From the NCBI GenBank assembly GCA_030149585.1, contig JASFBJ010000158.1, positions 1 through 8,343 of the forward strand: 8,343 nt of DNA, read 5' to 3'. The first letter of the stretch is position 1. Each line of letters starts with the position of its first letter. Shown piece by piece: positions 1 to 6,601 of the stretch. The stretch comes from Desulfobacterales bacterium. Its GTDB lineage: Bacteria > Desulfobacterota > Desulfobacteria > Desulfobacterales > JASFBJ01. The translations under genes were made by a program, and so were the position numbers. The notes beneath the pieces were generated by a model. The model saw only the letters and a list, made by a program, of their open reading frames with translations, did no database searches and was not told the DNA's origin.

Positions 1-1
1 C

Positions 2-2017
2 TTTGATGATGAGGGCACAGCTTACACAAATCAAGAAAAAGAATCCTGGGTGGAGGATACGCAAGCCCTGGATATGGTCAATGATATTTTGGGGGCTTGC
101 AGTGATACGGGCTATGAATATTTTGTCAATGCCGGCCCCTATGTGGCACTGGTCAAAAAAATTGATGATGACCAACAGAGCCAGGGGGGTGAATCAACCA
201 CCAGCAATACCACACAAGAGCTGCAGGAAATGATAGTTGAGGTAAGCCGGGCAAGCACTGATGATCCCATGATTATAAAAATATGGACCAAAGAAAGTGA
301 CGGCCCAGGAGGTCAGGACATGCTGATCCGGGGCTATTTTACAGTAACTCAGGGAGTCAGCGCAGAATATCCATACGGGGTAATGGAAGCCCATTTTAAA
401 GGAATGATATTAAACGACGCGGGGCAAGAGATTTCTGATACACCTTTATTTACCATGGCCATTAAAGTCAGTGCACAAGATGGTAATGTAATTGTGGAAA
501 ATATTGATGACTGTGTTGAAGATGACTGGGAAAGCCACACTAAAGCAAAGCTGATTGCCGATGCTACCTTAAGCAATGGAAACGGTTTTATCTATATGTC
601 TGAAAGTGATTGGGAGAACCCCGGCATCCCGGATATTTCAACCGCTTATTTTGCCTATAATGAAGATTATTTCAAAATTCAGGAAGTCAATTCTAACGGC
701 GACCCTATCGGCAGTGAAAAAGTTTATTCAAAAGACCAACTTCTGCACAGAATCTATCGTTATAAAATATTTGATGAAAATGGGGCGATAGTGGAAAGAA
801 ACTCTGGTTTTCCCATCAGATTTGCCGATGGTACCCATGCATATATAGGCTATTTTGGAATGTGGATGAACCAGCAGCAGGACATAGATAGCGGCATAAC
901 ACGCGTAACAAGAGAGGATACTGGTGAAGAGTACACCGTGGTTCAGACACAAGGCAAGCTGTCAAAATTTACCAGAGACGAGCTCACACTGGCTGATCTA
1001 ACTAATGTTGATCTTTCAGTCTGGTTATGTAATGGAGAAGAGTGTTCTGATTTTGTAGCCACCTGGAATGGAAGTAATTTTATAGCTATTGGTCAGCGAA
1101 ATAATGAACATGGCAGTGTTGATTATTTTGCCGAAGTTGATAAATTCAATATTGAATTTCAAGAGTGGGATGGTGCCTGGTGTCCGGCTTTAAATGCATA
1201 TTTACATCTTGGCATACTTTATCAGAATGAAGCAACTCCGGATAATGACACAGTTTTATACTATCATAAGGAAAGCACCGTGTTCCCTGGATCAGAAATT
1301 TTTCCAGATGCTGATCTGACTCTTTATCATTTTGGCATAGAACCTGGTTCTAGTGATCTTGTTGAAGCTGTTTACACTTTTGATATTTCCGAAATGGTGC
1401 TGAAAAATGCTGACGGAAATTCTGTGGTATTTGATGCTCAAGGAGATGGAGAGTGGTATATGATGCCTTTGACAACGGCAAGTCAGGCAGATACTATTGC
1501 TGCCTGGGAACAGGATGTCTATTATTGCTGGTCATTCGGCAATAATGAATGGAATCGCTTGACAACTTTGCAGGATGCTTCAGGAAATTATGTTACTTTT
1601 GATGCGCCACTCCAGCTAAGCTACACCCATGAAACCGGGAATGATATCAATTTCACTTTAGATGATCCCAATAATGATAAAAATTTTAATCTGGAGTGGG
1701 ATGGTTTTGACCTGATGATTCCATGGGAGTTTGATGAAGAAAATGATGATTGGCAGCCATTAATCAATCTCAATGATTCTGATGACGGTGGCCCAACCCT
1801 GACTGATTTAGCAGGAACTGATTATTATCTTAAATGGATTGAAGAGGGCTTGCGGATGATTGAAGTGGATTCCAGCGTGGCGTTAGGCCTTACAGTTGAT
1901 CTTACGATTCAAGAACCTACATTAGAATATGATGCTGCAAAAACCGCTCTGGTAGGGGATCTTCCTGAAAATGCAGAACTAAAGGTTATCAAAGGCGTAC
2001 TTATCAGCGAAGAATAA
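2..2017 (+). CDS. Acidic aromatic-rich protein of unknown function, 5' truncated by window edge
   Basis: The reading frame is open from the first bases of the window to a TAA at 2015-2017, giving 671 residues. The GTG at 50 is only the first possible start codon inside the frame. It has no ribosome binding site and the frame continues upstream of it, so the true N-terminus, and any signal peptide, lies outside the window. I do not recognise a named domain. Visible traits are many Asp/Glu and few Lys/Arg, a GPYVALV segment near residues 45-51, and a conserved-looking GFPIRF...GYFGMWM stretch at residues 269-289. W-(D/N)-G motifs recur at about residues 355, 389 and 566, the last two coded by an identical 12-nt string. 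Cysteines are scattered and no transmembrane helix is seen. The beta-rich, acidic composition suggests an exported or surface protein (inference). I have a vague recollection of similar hypothetical lipoproteins in marine and deltaproteobacteria, unverified. It is the last gene of its transcript, being followed by a terminator. Confidence 0.85.
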   Translation, partial: FDDEGTAYTNQEKESWVEDTQALDMVNDILGACSDTGYEYFVNAGPYVALVKKIDDDQQSQGGESTTSNTTQELQEMIVEVSRASTDDPMIIKIWTKESDGPGGQDMLIRGYFTVTQGVSAEYPYGVMEAHFKGMILNDAGQEISDTPLFTMAIKVSAQDGNVIVENIDDCVEDDWESHTKAKLIADATLSNGNGFIYMSESDWENPGIPDISTAYFAYNEDYFKIQEVNSNGDPIGSEKVYSKDQLLHRIYRYKIFDENGAIVERNSGFPIRFADGTHAYIGYFGMWMNQQQDIDSGITRVTREDTGEEYTVVQTQGKLSKFTRDELTLADLTNVDLSVWLCNGEECSDFVATWNGSNFIAIGQRNNEHGSVDYFAEVDKFNIEFQEWDGAWCPALNAYLHLGILYQNEATPDNDTVLYYHKESTVFPGSEIFPDADLTLYHFGIEPGSSDLVEAVYTFDISEMVLKNADGNSVVFDAQGDGEWYMMPLTTASQADTIAAWEQDVYYCWSFGNNEWNRLTTLQDASGNYVTFDAPLQLSYTHETGNDINFTLDDPNNDKNFNLEWDGFDLMIPWEFDEENDDWQPLINLNDSDDGGPTLTDLAGTDYYLKWIEEGLRMIEVDSSVALGLTVDLTIQEPTLEYDAAKTALVGDLPENAELKVIKGVLISEE

Positions 2018-2038
2018 CCTTAATTAATAAATTTCTTC

Positions 2039-2072
2039 AAAAAAAAGCAGAGCAAAAGCTCTGCTTTTTTTT
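2039..2072 (+). terminator. Intrinsic terminator after the unknown-protein gene
   Basis: A perfect 7-bp GC-rich stem (GCAGAGC at 2047-2053, GCTCTGC at 2058-2064) with an AAAA loop is flanked by eight A upstream and eight T downstream. The full dyad is 15 bp per arm. It starts 21 nt after the stop codon of the upstream gene. Because of the A-tract on the left arm it could also stop transcripts arriving from the right on the minus strand. It cleanly separates the first gene from the acetoacetyl-CoA synthetase operon. Confidence 0.93.
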
Positions 2073-2167
2073 ATGGCGAATTTTGTATACGAAATAATTT
2101 TTGTTAAGCTTGACTATTGATGTCTCATATTGTTACTAAAGATAAATTAATTTTTTAAGCAATAATA

Positions 2168-2229
2168 TATTATCAGGTTTTATAATATCAATAAGATACT
2201 TGCTTGAAGATACTTGCTTGCTGATAATA
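2168..2229. repeat. 9-bp inverted repeat enclosing the tandem duplication
   Basis: TATTATCAG at 2168-2176 is the exact reverse complement of CTGATAATA at 2221-2229. The 44-nt interval contains both copies of the 14-bp tandem repeat. The right arm abuts the repeat and runs into the proposed -10 box. The AT-rich arms make chance occurrence possible, so a regulatory role is only a suggestion. Confidence 0.5.
2193..2220. repeat. 14-bp perfect tandem duplication
   Basis: The sequence AAGATACTTGCTTG occurs twice, head to tail, at 2193-2206 and 2207-2220, with no mismatch. It sits in the gap upstream of the operon and contributes the -35 region of the proposed promoter. It may be a local slippage duplication or two half-sites for a regulator; the sequence alone cannot decide. 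Confidence 0.9.
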
Positions 2230-2233
2230 AAAT
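2204..2233 (+). promoter_or_regulatory. Candidate sigma70-type promoter for the operon
   Basis: TTGAAG at 2204-2209 (four of six matches to TTGACA) and TAAAAT at 2228-2233 (five of six matches to TATAAT) are separated by 18 bp. Transcription would begin near 2240, giving a leader of about 140 nt before the first start codon at 2379. The -35 box lies across the junction of the two tandem repeat copies and the -10 box overlaps the right arm of the inverted repeat. In such an AT-rich region partial matches are common, so this is tentative. Confidence 0.4.
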
Positions 2234-2267
2234 TTAAAATATTTGAACTTCGCATGAAAATGAGCTT

Positions 2268-2303
2268 AAAAAAAATAGAGGCTGGTCATTTAATTCAGCC
2301 TTT
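2268..2303 (-). promoter_or_regulatory. Leader hairpin, terminator-like only on the minus strand
   Basis: AGGCTG at 2279-2284 pairs with CAGCCT at 2296-2301 around an 11-nt loop. On the plus strand the stem is followed by TTTCG, which is no terminator. On the minus strand it is followed, three bases later, by a run of eight T (the A8 tract at 2268-2275), the layout of a weak intrinsic terminator. No minus-strand gene is present nearby that would need it, so it may simply be a hairpin in the operon leader. Confidence 0.3.
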
Positions 2304-2319
2304 CGTATAGATGCCTGTC

Positions 2320-2334
2320 TTTCAATTATTGAAA
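2320..2334. promoter_or_regulatory. Short dyad upstream of the acetoacetyl-CoA synthetase start
   Basis: TTTCAA and TTGAAA flank a 3-bp centre, giving a 15-bp symmetric site. It lies downstream of the proposed promoter and about 45 nt before the start codon, a position where a dimeric repressor could act. The arms are short and AT-rich, so it could be chance. Confidence 0.22.
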
Positions 2335-2378
2335 ATAACCAAATAATCAATGGATAGCTATAGGGAGGGACTTAAGCA

Positions 2379-4382
2379 ATGGCTAAAGATTCAATTCAAG
2401 AGGGAGATCTTTTATGGGAACCAGGTGAGGAACGTAAGCGCCGGGCGCATATGACAGACTATTTGAACTATTTAAAAGAAACCAAAAGCCTGGATCTTAC
2501 AAGCTATAATGAATTATGGGACTGGTCGGTTAATAATCTGGAGGAGTTTTGGGGCTCGGTCTGGAATTATTTTGATATCAAAGCATCAGCCCCATATAGT
2601 GCTGTATTAAGCGGGGAAAAAATGCCGGGAGCTGTCTGGTTTAAAGGCGCAAAACTTAATTTTGCCGAACAAGTTTTCCGTAATTTTACGGAAAAAAAAC
2701 CAGCTCTTATGTTTCAATCAGAACTGGAGCCACTCCATGAAATTTCCTGGCAGGAGATCGAGCAAAAGGTATCTTCTCTGGCAAATGCTCTGCGAAAAAT
2801 GGGCGTAAAACCTGGAGACAGGGTAGTGGCCTATATTCCCAACATCCCTGAGGCTGTAATTGCAGTTTTAGCCTGTGCAAGCTTAGGTGCCATCTGGTCA
2901 AGCTGTTCGCCGGATTTTGGCAGTCGCAGTGTTATTGACCGCTTTAAGCAGATTGAACCTAAAATTCTTTTCGTAGTGGATGGTTATAAATATAGCGGTA
3001 AAAATTTTGACCGACGTTCCGTTATAGGCAAATTGCAAAAAGCCCTGCCATCTCTGGAACAGACGATTTTTATAAAATATTTATTCCAAGAGACTAAAAA
3101 CAATACTAAAGAAGCTGATCCACCAAATATAATTCCCTGGGAAACGCTTATAAATAATCCTTCAACCCTTAGCTTTGAACAGGTACCCTTTGATCATCCT
3201 CTCTGGGTGGTTTATTCCTCCGGTACTACGGGCCTGCCAAAACCAATAGTCCAGGGTCATGGGGGAATCATAATCGAGCTTTTAAAATTTACCCGCTTTC
3301 ATCTGGATCTTAAAGTCGAAGACCGTTTTTTCTGGTTTTCAACCACCGGCTGGATCATGTGGAATATTCTCCTTGGAGGTTTGCTGGCTGGTTCAACTGT
3401 TGTTCTTTTTGACGGTAATCCCGGGTATCCGGATATGAATGTTTTATGGAAAATGGCCCAGGAAGCCAAAATAAACATATTTGGTTCAGGTGCCCCGTTT
3501 TATACAGCCTGCATGAAAGCCGGCCTTAAACCAGGAAAGGATTTTGACCTCAGCGCACTTAAAACAATTGGCTCCACAGGATCTCCATTGCCGCCGGATG
3601 CCTTTCATTGGGCTTATGAAAATATCAAAAAAGATCTTTGGGTTGCTTCAGTAAGCGGCGGAACTGATGTCTGTACCGGCTTTTTAGGCAGTTCTCCGCT
3701 CCTGCCGGTTCATGCAGGAGAACTGCAATGCAGCTGTCTGGGTGTTAAGGCTGCATCCTTTGATGAAAACGGTAACTCCCTGATTGATGAGGTTGGAGAG
3801 CTGGTTATAACCGAGCCCATGCCCTCCATGCCCCTGTATTTCTGGAACGACAAAGATAATCAACGCTATTTTGAAAGTTATTTTGATATGTACCCTGATA
3901 TCTGGCGGCATGGTGACTGGATTAAAATCAACGACCGGGGAGCCTGCATTATTACCGGCCGTTCAGATTCAACCCTGAAAAGAATGGGTGTCAGAATGGG
4001 CAGCAGTGAAATCTACAGCGCTGTTGAAGATCTGCCGGAGGTCATAGACAGCCTGATAATTGGTTATGACTCGCCTGGAGGTGGGTATTTTATGCCGCTT
4101 TTTGTAGCGCTTCAGGAAGAACTGGAACTTGATGAGCAGATGAAAACCATTATAAAAGACAAGATTAAGGCCTCGCTTTCTTCACGCCATTTGCCGGATG
4201 CAATTTATGCAATTAAGGAAGTCCCTCGCACCTTAAGCGGCAAAAAACTTGAAGTACCGGTCAAAAAAATTCTTATGGGTTTTCCCATTAAAAAATCAAT
4301 TAATCCAGATACCATGGCTAATCCTGAATCTATAAACTATTTTATTGAGTTTGCTGCTAAAATGAATAAAGAAAGTGCATAG
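2379..4382 (+). CDS. aacS: Acetoacetyl-CoA synthetase (acetoacetate--CoA ligase)
   Basis: This ANL-superfamily adenylating enzyme (EC 6.2.1.16) converts acetoacetate, ATP and CoA to acetoacetyl-CoA, AMP and pyrophosphate in the cytoplasm. The ATG at 2379 follows a strong AGGGAGGG at 2362-2369 with a 9-nt spacer. The 667 residues match the usual family length. The N-terminal ACS-type region includes GAVWFKGAKLNFAEQ (84-98). Core motifs are the ATP-binding loop YSSGTTGLPKP (279-289), FSTTGWIMWN (320-329), SGGTDVCTGF (426-435), HGDW (511-514) and the hinge GRSDSTLKRMGVRMGSSE (527-544). The C-terminal catalytic lysine is expected in RTLSGKK, at K622, whose surroundings also resemble known lysine-acetylation sites of acyl-CoA synthetases. 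The overall match, including length and the GWIMWN and SGGTDVCTGF segments, points to acetoacetate and away from acetate as substrate. It is the first gene of the cluster, 49 nt ahead of the lyase-like gene. Activation of free acetoacetate implies a source such as HMG-CoA cleavage, ketone bodies or acetone carboxylation. Confidence 0.95.
   Translation: MAKDSIQEGDLLWEPGEERKRRAHMTDYLNYLKETKSLDLTSYNELWDWSVNNLEEFWGSVWNYFDIKASAPYSAVLSGEKMPGAVWFKGAKLNFAEQVFRNFTEKKPALMFQSELEPLHEISWQEIEQKVSSLANALRKMGVKPGDRVVAYIPNIPEAVIAVLACASLGAIWSSCSPDFGSRSVIDRFKQIEPKILFVVDGYKYSGKNFDRRSVIGKLQKALPSLEQTIFIKYLFQETKNNTKEADPPNIIPWETLINNPSTLSFEQVPFDHPLWVVYSSGTTGLPKPIVQGHGGIIIELLKFTRFHLDLKVEDRFFWFSTTGWIMWNILLGGLLAGSTVVLFDGNPGYPDMNVLWKMAQEAKINIFGSGAPFYTACMKAGLKPGKDFDLSALKTIGSTGSPLPPDAFHWAYENIKKDLWVASVSGGTDVCTGFLGSSPLLPVHAGELQCSCLGVKAASFDENGNSLIDEVGELVITEPMPSMPLYFWNDKDNQRYFESYFDMYPDIWRHGDWIKINDRGACIITGRSDSTLKRMGVRMGSSEIYSAVEDLPEVIDSLIIGYDSPGGGYFMPLFVALQEELELDEQMKTIIKDKIKASLSSRHLPDAIYAIKEVPRTLSGKKLEVPVKKILMGFPIKKSINPDTMANPESINYFIEFAAKMNKESA
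3688..3726 (+). repeat. 10-bp inverted repeat inside the acetoacetyl-CoA synthetase gene
   Basis: GCAGTTCTCC at 3688-3697 is the exact reverse complement of GGAGAACTGC at 3717-3726, with a 19-nt loop that itself contains a competing 5-bp pairing (CCTGC 3701-3705 with GCAGG 3714-3718). It lies in the coding sequence after the SGGTD motif. There is no T-run, so it is not an intrinsic terminator. A perfect repeat of this size could occur by chance in a window this long. Confidence 0.55.
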
Positions 4383-4419
4383 AAATTTATCGGCGAATTA
4401 CTCGCATAAACTAAATTAT

Positions 4420-4425
4420 AAGGAG
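4420..4425 (+). promoter_or_regulatory. Ribosome binding site that fixes the lyase-like start
   Basis: AAGGAG stands 6 nt before the ATG at 4432. An in-frame GTG at 4375 would add 19 residues and overlap the stop of the preceding gene, but has no such site and its added residues do not resemble family sequence. The ATG at 4432 is therefore preferred. Confidence 0.88.
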
Positions 4426-4431
4426 ATAAAT

Positions 4432-5583
4432 ATGAGTAATCAGTATGAGTTGACTTATCCCAAAAAAGTACAGATGGGTGATATTTCAATCAGGGAAGGG
4501 CTGCAGCATGAAGAGCATTTCATACCAACGGATGCAAAAGTTTATTATGTGGAAGAGTCAATATTAGCCGGGTTTAAACAACTGGAAATTTCTAATTTCG
4601 GGAATCCCTACTTTGTCCCCCAGTTCAAAGATTGTGAAGAATTGTTTAAAAGAGTACGCGACAGCCGCAGGCTGTCAAGAGCCGGGATCAATTTCAATGA
4701 AATCGAACTGACCGGCGTAACTATAAGGGAAACCGCTATTGATAAAGCAATTGCCGCAAAAAAAGAGGGCTGGGGCCCGGATCGGGTTGGAATGATGGTT
4801 TCCACTGATGAAGAACACCATTTTGCCAATTCCGGTTCTACTTTGCCCGAATATTGGCAGGAAGCCCAAAGATCAATTCAAAAATGCAATGATGCGGGCA
4901 TTAAGATTTTTGGATGTGTAAGTACTATCTGGGGCAGTCCTATTTCAGGTCCAACCAGATTTGAGGATGCATTAGAATTTACAAAACGCTGGCTGAGTAT
5001 TGGAGCAGATTGTGTGGAACATGCTGATCATGACGGATCTGCTCCACCTGATCAGGTTTATCGTTATTACTCCATGATACTTGACGAACTGCCTAATAAA
5101 AAACTCCATGTAGCCCATTTTCACGTAACTCGTGGCTGGGGCCTGGCAAATGTGCTGGCAGCACTGCATGCCGGTATAAATATTCATGAAGGGGTTTTAG
5201 GAGGCATTGGCGGGCAGCCGGCCAATTTCATGGATCGTGTTCCAATCATGGGTACTGGTGAATATTATTATAAAGATCCTAATATTGTCGGACTGGTCAG
5301 TTTGGAAGATTCTCTGGTGATGATGGATGAGATGGGAATCGAAACCGGCATTGATATAGACCGGGTACTGGCCCTTGGCCGTAAAATGGAAAAAACTATT
5401 GGTCGGCGCTTAAGGTCTGAGTCTATTTTAAATGGACGAATTCCCAAAGAACCGCGTGAAGAGTTTAAACGCAAAGGTCTAAAGGAGAAAAAAGCCATAC
5501 AAAATGAGGCCCCTGACCAGATATATCCTGATGGCTGGTCAGAGCAGATGGAACTGTCCTCAGAAATAACCGGAAAAAAATAA
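4432..5583 (+). CDS. HMG-CoA-lyase-like DRE-TIM metallolyase, divergent active site
   Basis: This 383-residue protein belongs to the HMGL/pyruvate carboxyltransferase TIM-barrel family, whose members make or break C-C bonds of acyl-CoA or keto-acid substrates with a divalent metal. The N-terminal motif GDISIREGLQHEE (16-28) combines an HMG-CoA-lyase-like GLQ-x-E with an R21-E22 pair. The metal-binding HxH is HFH at 229-231, and the following TRGWGLANVLAALHAG aligns well with the lyase segment after its HxH. The aligned catalytic loop reads GGIGGQP (257-263): the catalytic cysteine of true HMG-CoA lyases (Cys266 in human) is Gln262. The metal-ligand asparagine (human Asn275) appears to be Leu288, and the Asp after HxH is Val232. 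The protein is longer than typical lyases (about 300 residues), with an extra loop near 265-285 and a charged C-terminal tail. It lies between acetoacetyl-CoA synthetase and two hydrolases, which fits acetoacetate-linked metabolism, but the substitutions make HMG-CoA cleavage uncertain. Family membership is firm; the reaction is not. Confidence 0.85.
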   Translation: MSNQYELTYPKKVQMGDISIREGLQHEEHFIPTDAKVYYVEESILAGFKQLEISNFGNPYFVPQFKDCEELFKRVRDSRRLSRAGINFNEIELTGVTIRETAIDKAIAAKKEGWGPDRVGMMVSTDEEHHFANSGSTLPEYWQEAQRSIQKCNDAGIKIFGCVSTIWGSPISGPTRFEDALEFTKRWLSIGADCVEHADHDGSAPPDQVYRYYSMILDELPNKKLHVAHFHVTRGWGLANVLAALHAGINIHEGVLGGIGGQPANFMDRVPIMGTGEYYYKDPNIVGLVSLEDSLVMMDEMGIETGIDIDRVLALGRKMEKTIGRRLRSESILNGRIPKEPREEFKRKGLKEKKAIQNEAPDQIYPDGWSEQMELSSEITGKK

Positions 5584-5611
5584 GAACTTTTTTTAATTAA
5601 ATCAATGTGAT

Positions 5612-5616
5612 AAGGA
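5612..5616 (+). promoter_or_regulatory. Ribosome binding site for the first MBL gene
   Basis: AAGGA lies 11 nt before the ATG at 5628, within a purine-rich run that continues to the start. The alternative in-frame GTG at 5607 has only AT-rich sequence upstream and no binding site. The ATG at 5628 is therefore chosen, though the spacing is rather long. Confidence 0.55.
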
Positions 5617-5627
5617 AAAGAGAAAAA

Positions 5628-6572
5628 ATGGAGCAATCAGAACTAACACAAATTATAAATAAAAATGTATCAATGATCAATTTACCATGCATTGGTATTA
5701 AAAAGTTATTAACCCCTTTTGTGCTGATTCATGATAAAATAGCAATTTTTGAAGCAGGTACCACCAATACAGCCGAGTTGCTGCTTGAAGGACTTGAGCA
5801 ACTCGGCATTTCACCAAAGGATGTAGATTATTTGATTGTATCTCATATCCATCTGGATCATGCTGGCGGGGCTGGTTATCTTGCTCAAAAAATGCCCCAG
5901 GCTAAAGTTATGGTCCATGAAAAAGGAGCCCGCCACCTCATAGATCCCAGCCGTCTTATCGCTGCAACCAAAAAGGTTTTTGGCAGCAAAGATGTAATTA
6001 AAGAGCATTATGGTGATATTATCCCCATTCCAGAAGAACAGGTTATTGCCCTTGGAGATGGCGATAAAATTGATCTTGGCAATGGCAGGCAGACCAAAAT
6101 AATTCATACTCCAGGGCATGCCCCCCACCACCTTTGCCTTTATGACCCACTTACCAACGGCATTTTTTCCGGAGAAGCGCTTGGTATTTTGGTAAAAGAT
6201 CTCAATATGTACTCTCCGAGCACACCAATGCCGGATTTTAATTTATCCCAGAGCATTGATTCAATTTTGCGCCTTTTGGCCTATGATATACAAATTATTT
6301 ATTTGTCCCATGCCGGATATACAAGACAGGTTCAAGACACCATTTATAAAATAATCGGACAGCTGATCTGCTGGGAAAAAATTATTAAAGATTCTCCTGA
6401 AAAAGAGGCTGCTGAAAACCTGAAAGCTTATGTACTGCAAAAGGAGTGGCCACAGTGGAACACAACAGCTTTGGCCAAAGAACATAACCTGGAAGATAAT
6501 ATTAAATGGCTGACCTGGAGAATCGGCGCTGTATTGGCGCCTGGAATTAAAAACTCCTGTAAAAAATCATAA
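5628..6572 (+). CDS. Metallo-beta-lactamase-fold hydrolase (first of a tandem pair)
   Basis: This 314-residue cytoplasmic protein has the MBL-fold metal-binding motif SHIHLDHAGG, with H73, H75, D77 and H78. Further ligands are H164 in HTPGHAPHH and H228 in LSHAG. The position usually held by a bridging aspartate (Gly-Asp) reads FSGEALG, with Glu183. About 85 residues follow the last histidine and look helical, an architecture like the larger MBL hydrolases (glyoxalase II, LACTB2-type). Known members hydrolyse thioesters, lactones or phosphodiesters; the substrate here is unknown. Placed after acetoacetyl-CoA synthetase and a lyase-like enzyme, a CoA-thioester or lactone substrate is plausible (inference). 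The gap to the preceding gene is 44 nt and to the next 29 nt, consistent with one transcript. No signal peptide is visible. Confidence 0.9.
   Translation: MEQSELTQIINKNVSMINLPCIGIKKLLTPFVLIHDKIAIFEAGTTNTAELLLEGLEQLGISPKDVDYLIVSHIHLDHAGGAGYLAQKMPQAKVMVHEKGARHLIDPSRLIAATKKVFGSKDVIKEHYGDIIPIPEEQVIALGDGDKIDLGNGRQTKIIHTPGHAPHHLCLYDPLTNGIFSGEALGILVKDLNMYSPSTPMPDFNLSQSIDSILRLLAYDIQIIYLSHAGYTRQVQDTIYKIIGQLICWEKIIKDSPEKEAAENLKAYVLQKEWPQWNTTALAKEHNLEDNIKWLTWRIGAVLAPGIKNSCKKS
5772..5807 (+). repeat. 11-bp perfect inverted repeat early in the first MBL gene
   Basis: GCCGAGTTGCT at 5772-5782 is the exact reverse complement of AGCAACTCGGC at 5797-5807, with a 14-nt loop. It starts 144 nt after the start codon and would form a stable mRNA hairpin. 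No T-run follows, so it is not an intrinsic terminator. It encodes part of the Leu/Glu-rich helix before the HxHxDH motif, and coding constraint may explain part of it. Confidence 0.6.
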
Positions 6573-6601
6573 GCTGAAAGCTAATTTTAGGATAATATTT
6601 A

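Larger units (their letters stand above)
2018..2378. other. Intergenic regulatory stretch upstream of the acetoacetyl-CoA synthetase operon
   Basis: This 361-bp gap has no gene I can support. It is visibly more AT-rich than its neighbours. It holds the terminator of the left gene, a 14-bp tandem duplication inside a 9-bp inverted repeat, a plausible promoter, a hairpin next to an A8 tract and a short dyad about 45 nt upstream of the operon start; these are listed separately. The only small open frames are 12-18 codons long and none has a ribosome binding site. Confidence 0.8.

Noticed and set aside
2073..2120. A 15-codon open frame starting right after the terminator
   Set aside because: Too short, no ribosome binding site, and it begins at the terminator T-run.
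2193..2220. CRISPR-like or iteron array
   Set aside because: Only two adjacent 14-bp copies with no spacers and no replication or Cas gene nearby.
2254..2310. An 18-codon open frame in the operon leader (MKMSLKKIEAGHLIQPFV), possible leader peptide or attenuator
   Set aside because: No ribosome binding site precedes it, it has no run of regulatory codons, and it ends in a non-terminator context. Chance open frames of this size are common.
4375..4431. Extended start (GTG at 4375) for the lyase-like gene overlapping the synthetase stop
   Set aside because: A clear AAGGAG with 6-nt spacing serves the ATG at 4432, and the added residues do not look like family sequence.
4660..4676. 7-bp hairpin GACAGCC/GGCTGTC with a 3-nt loop in the lyase-like gene
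   Set aside because: Stems of this size are expected several times by chance in a window of this length and no other feature supports it.
5574..5597. A-rich/T-rich pair after the lyase-like gene as a terminator
   Set aside because: The stem would be A-T only with no GC core, and co-directional genes continue downstream with short gaps.
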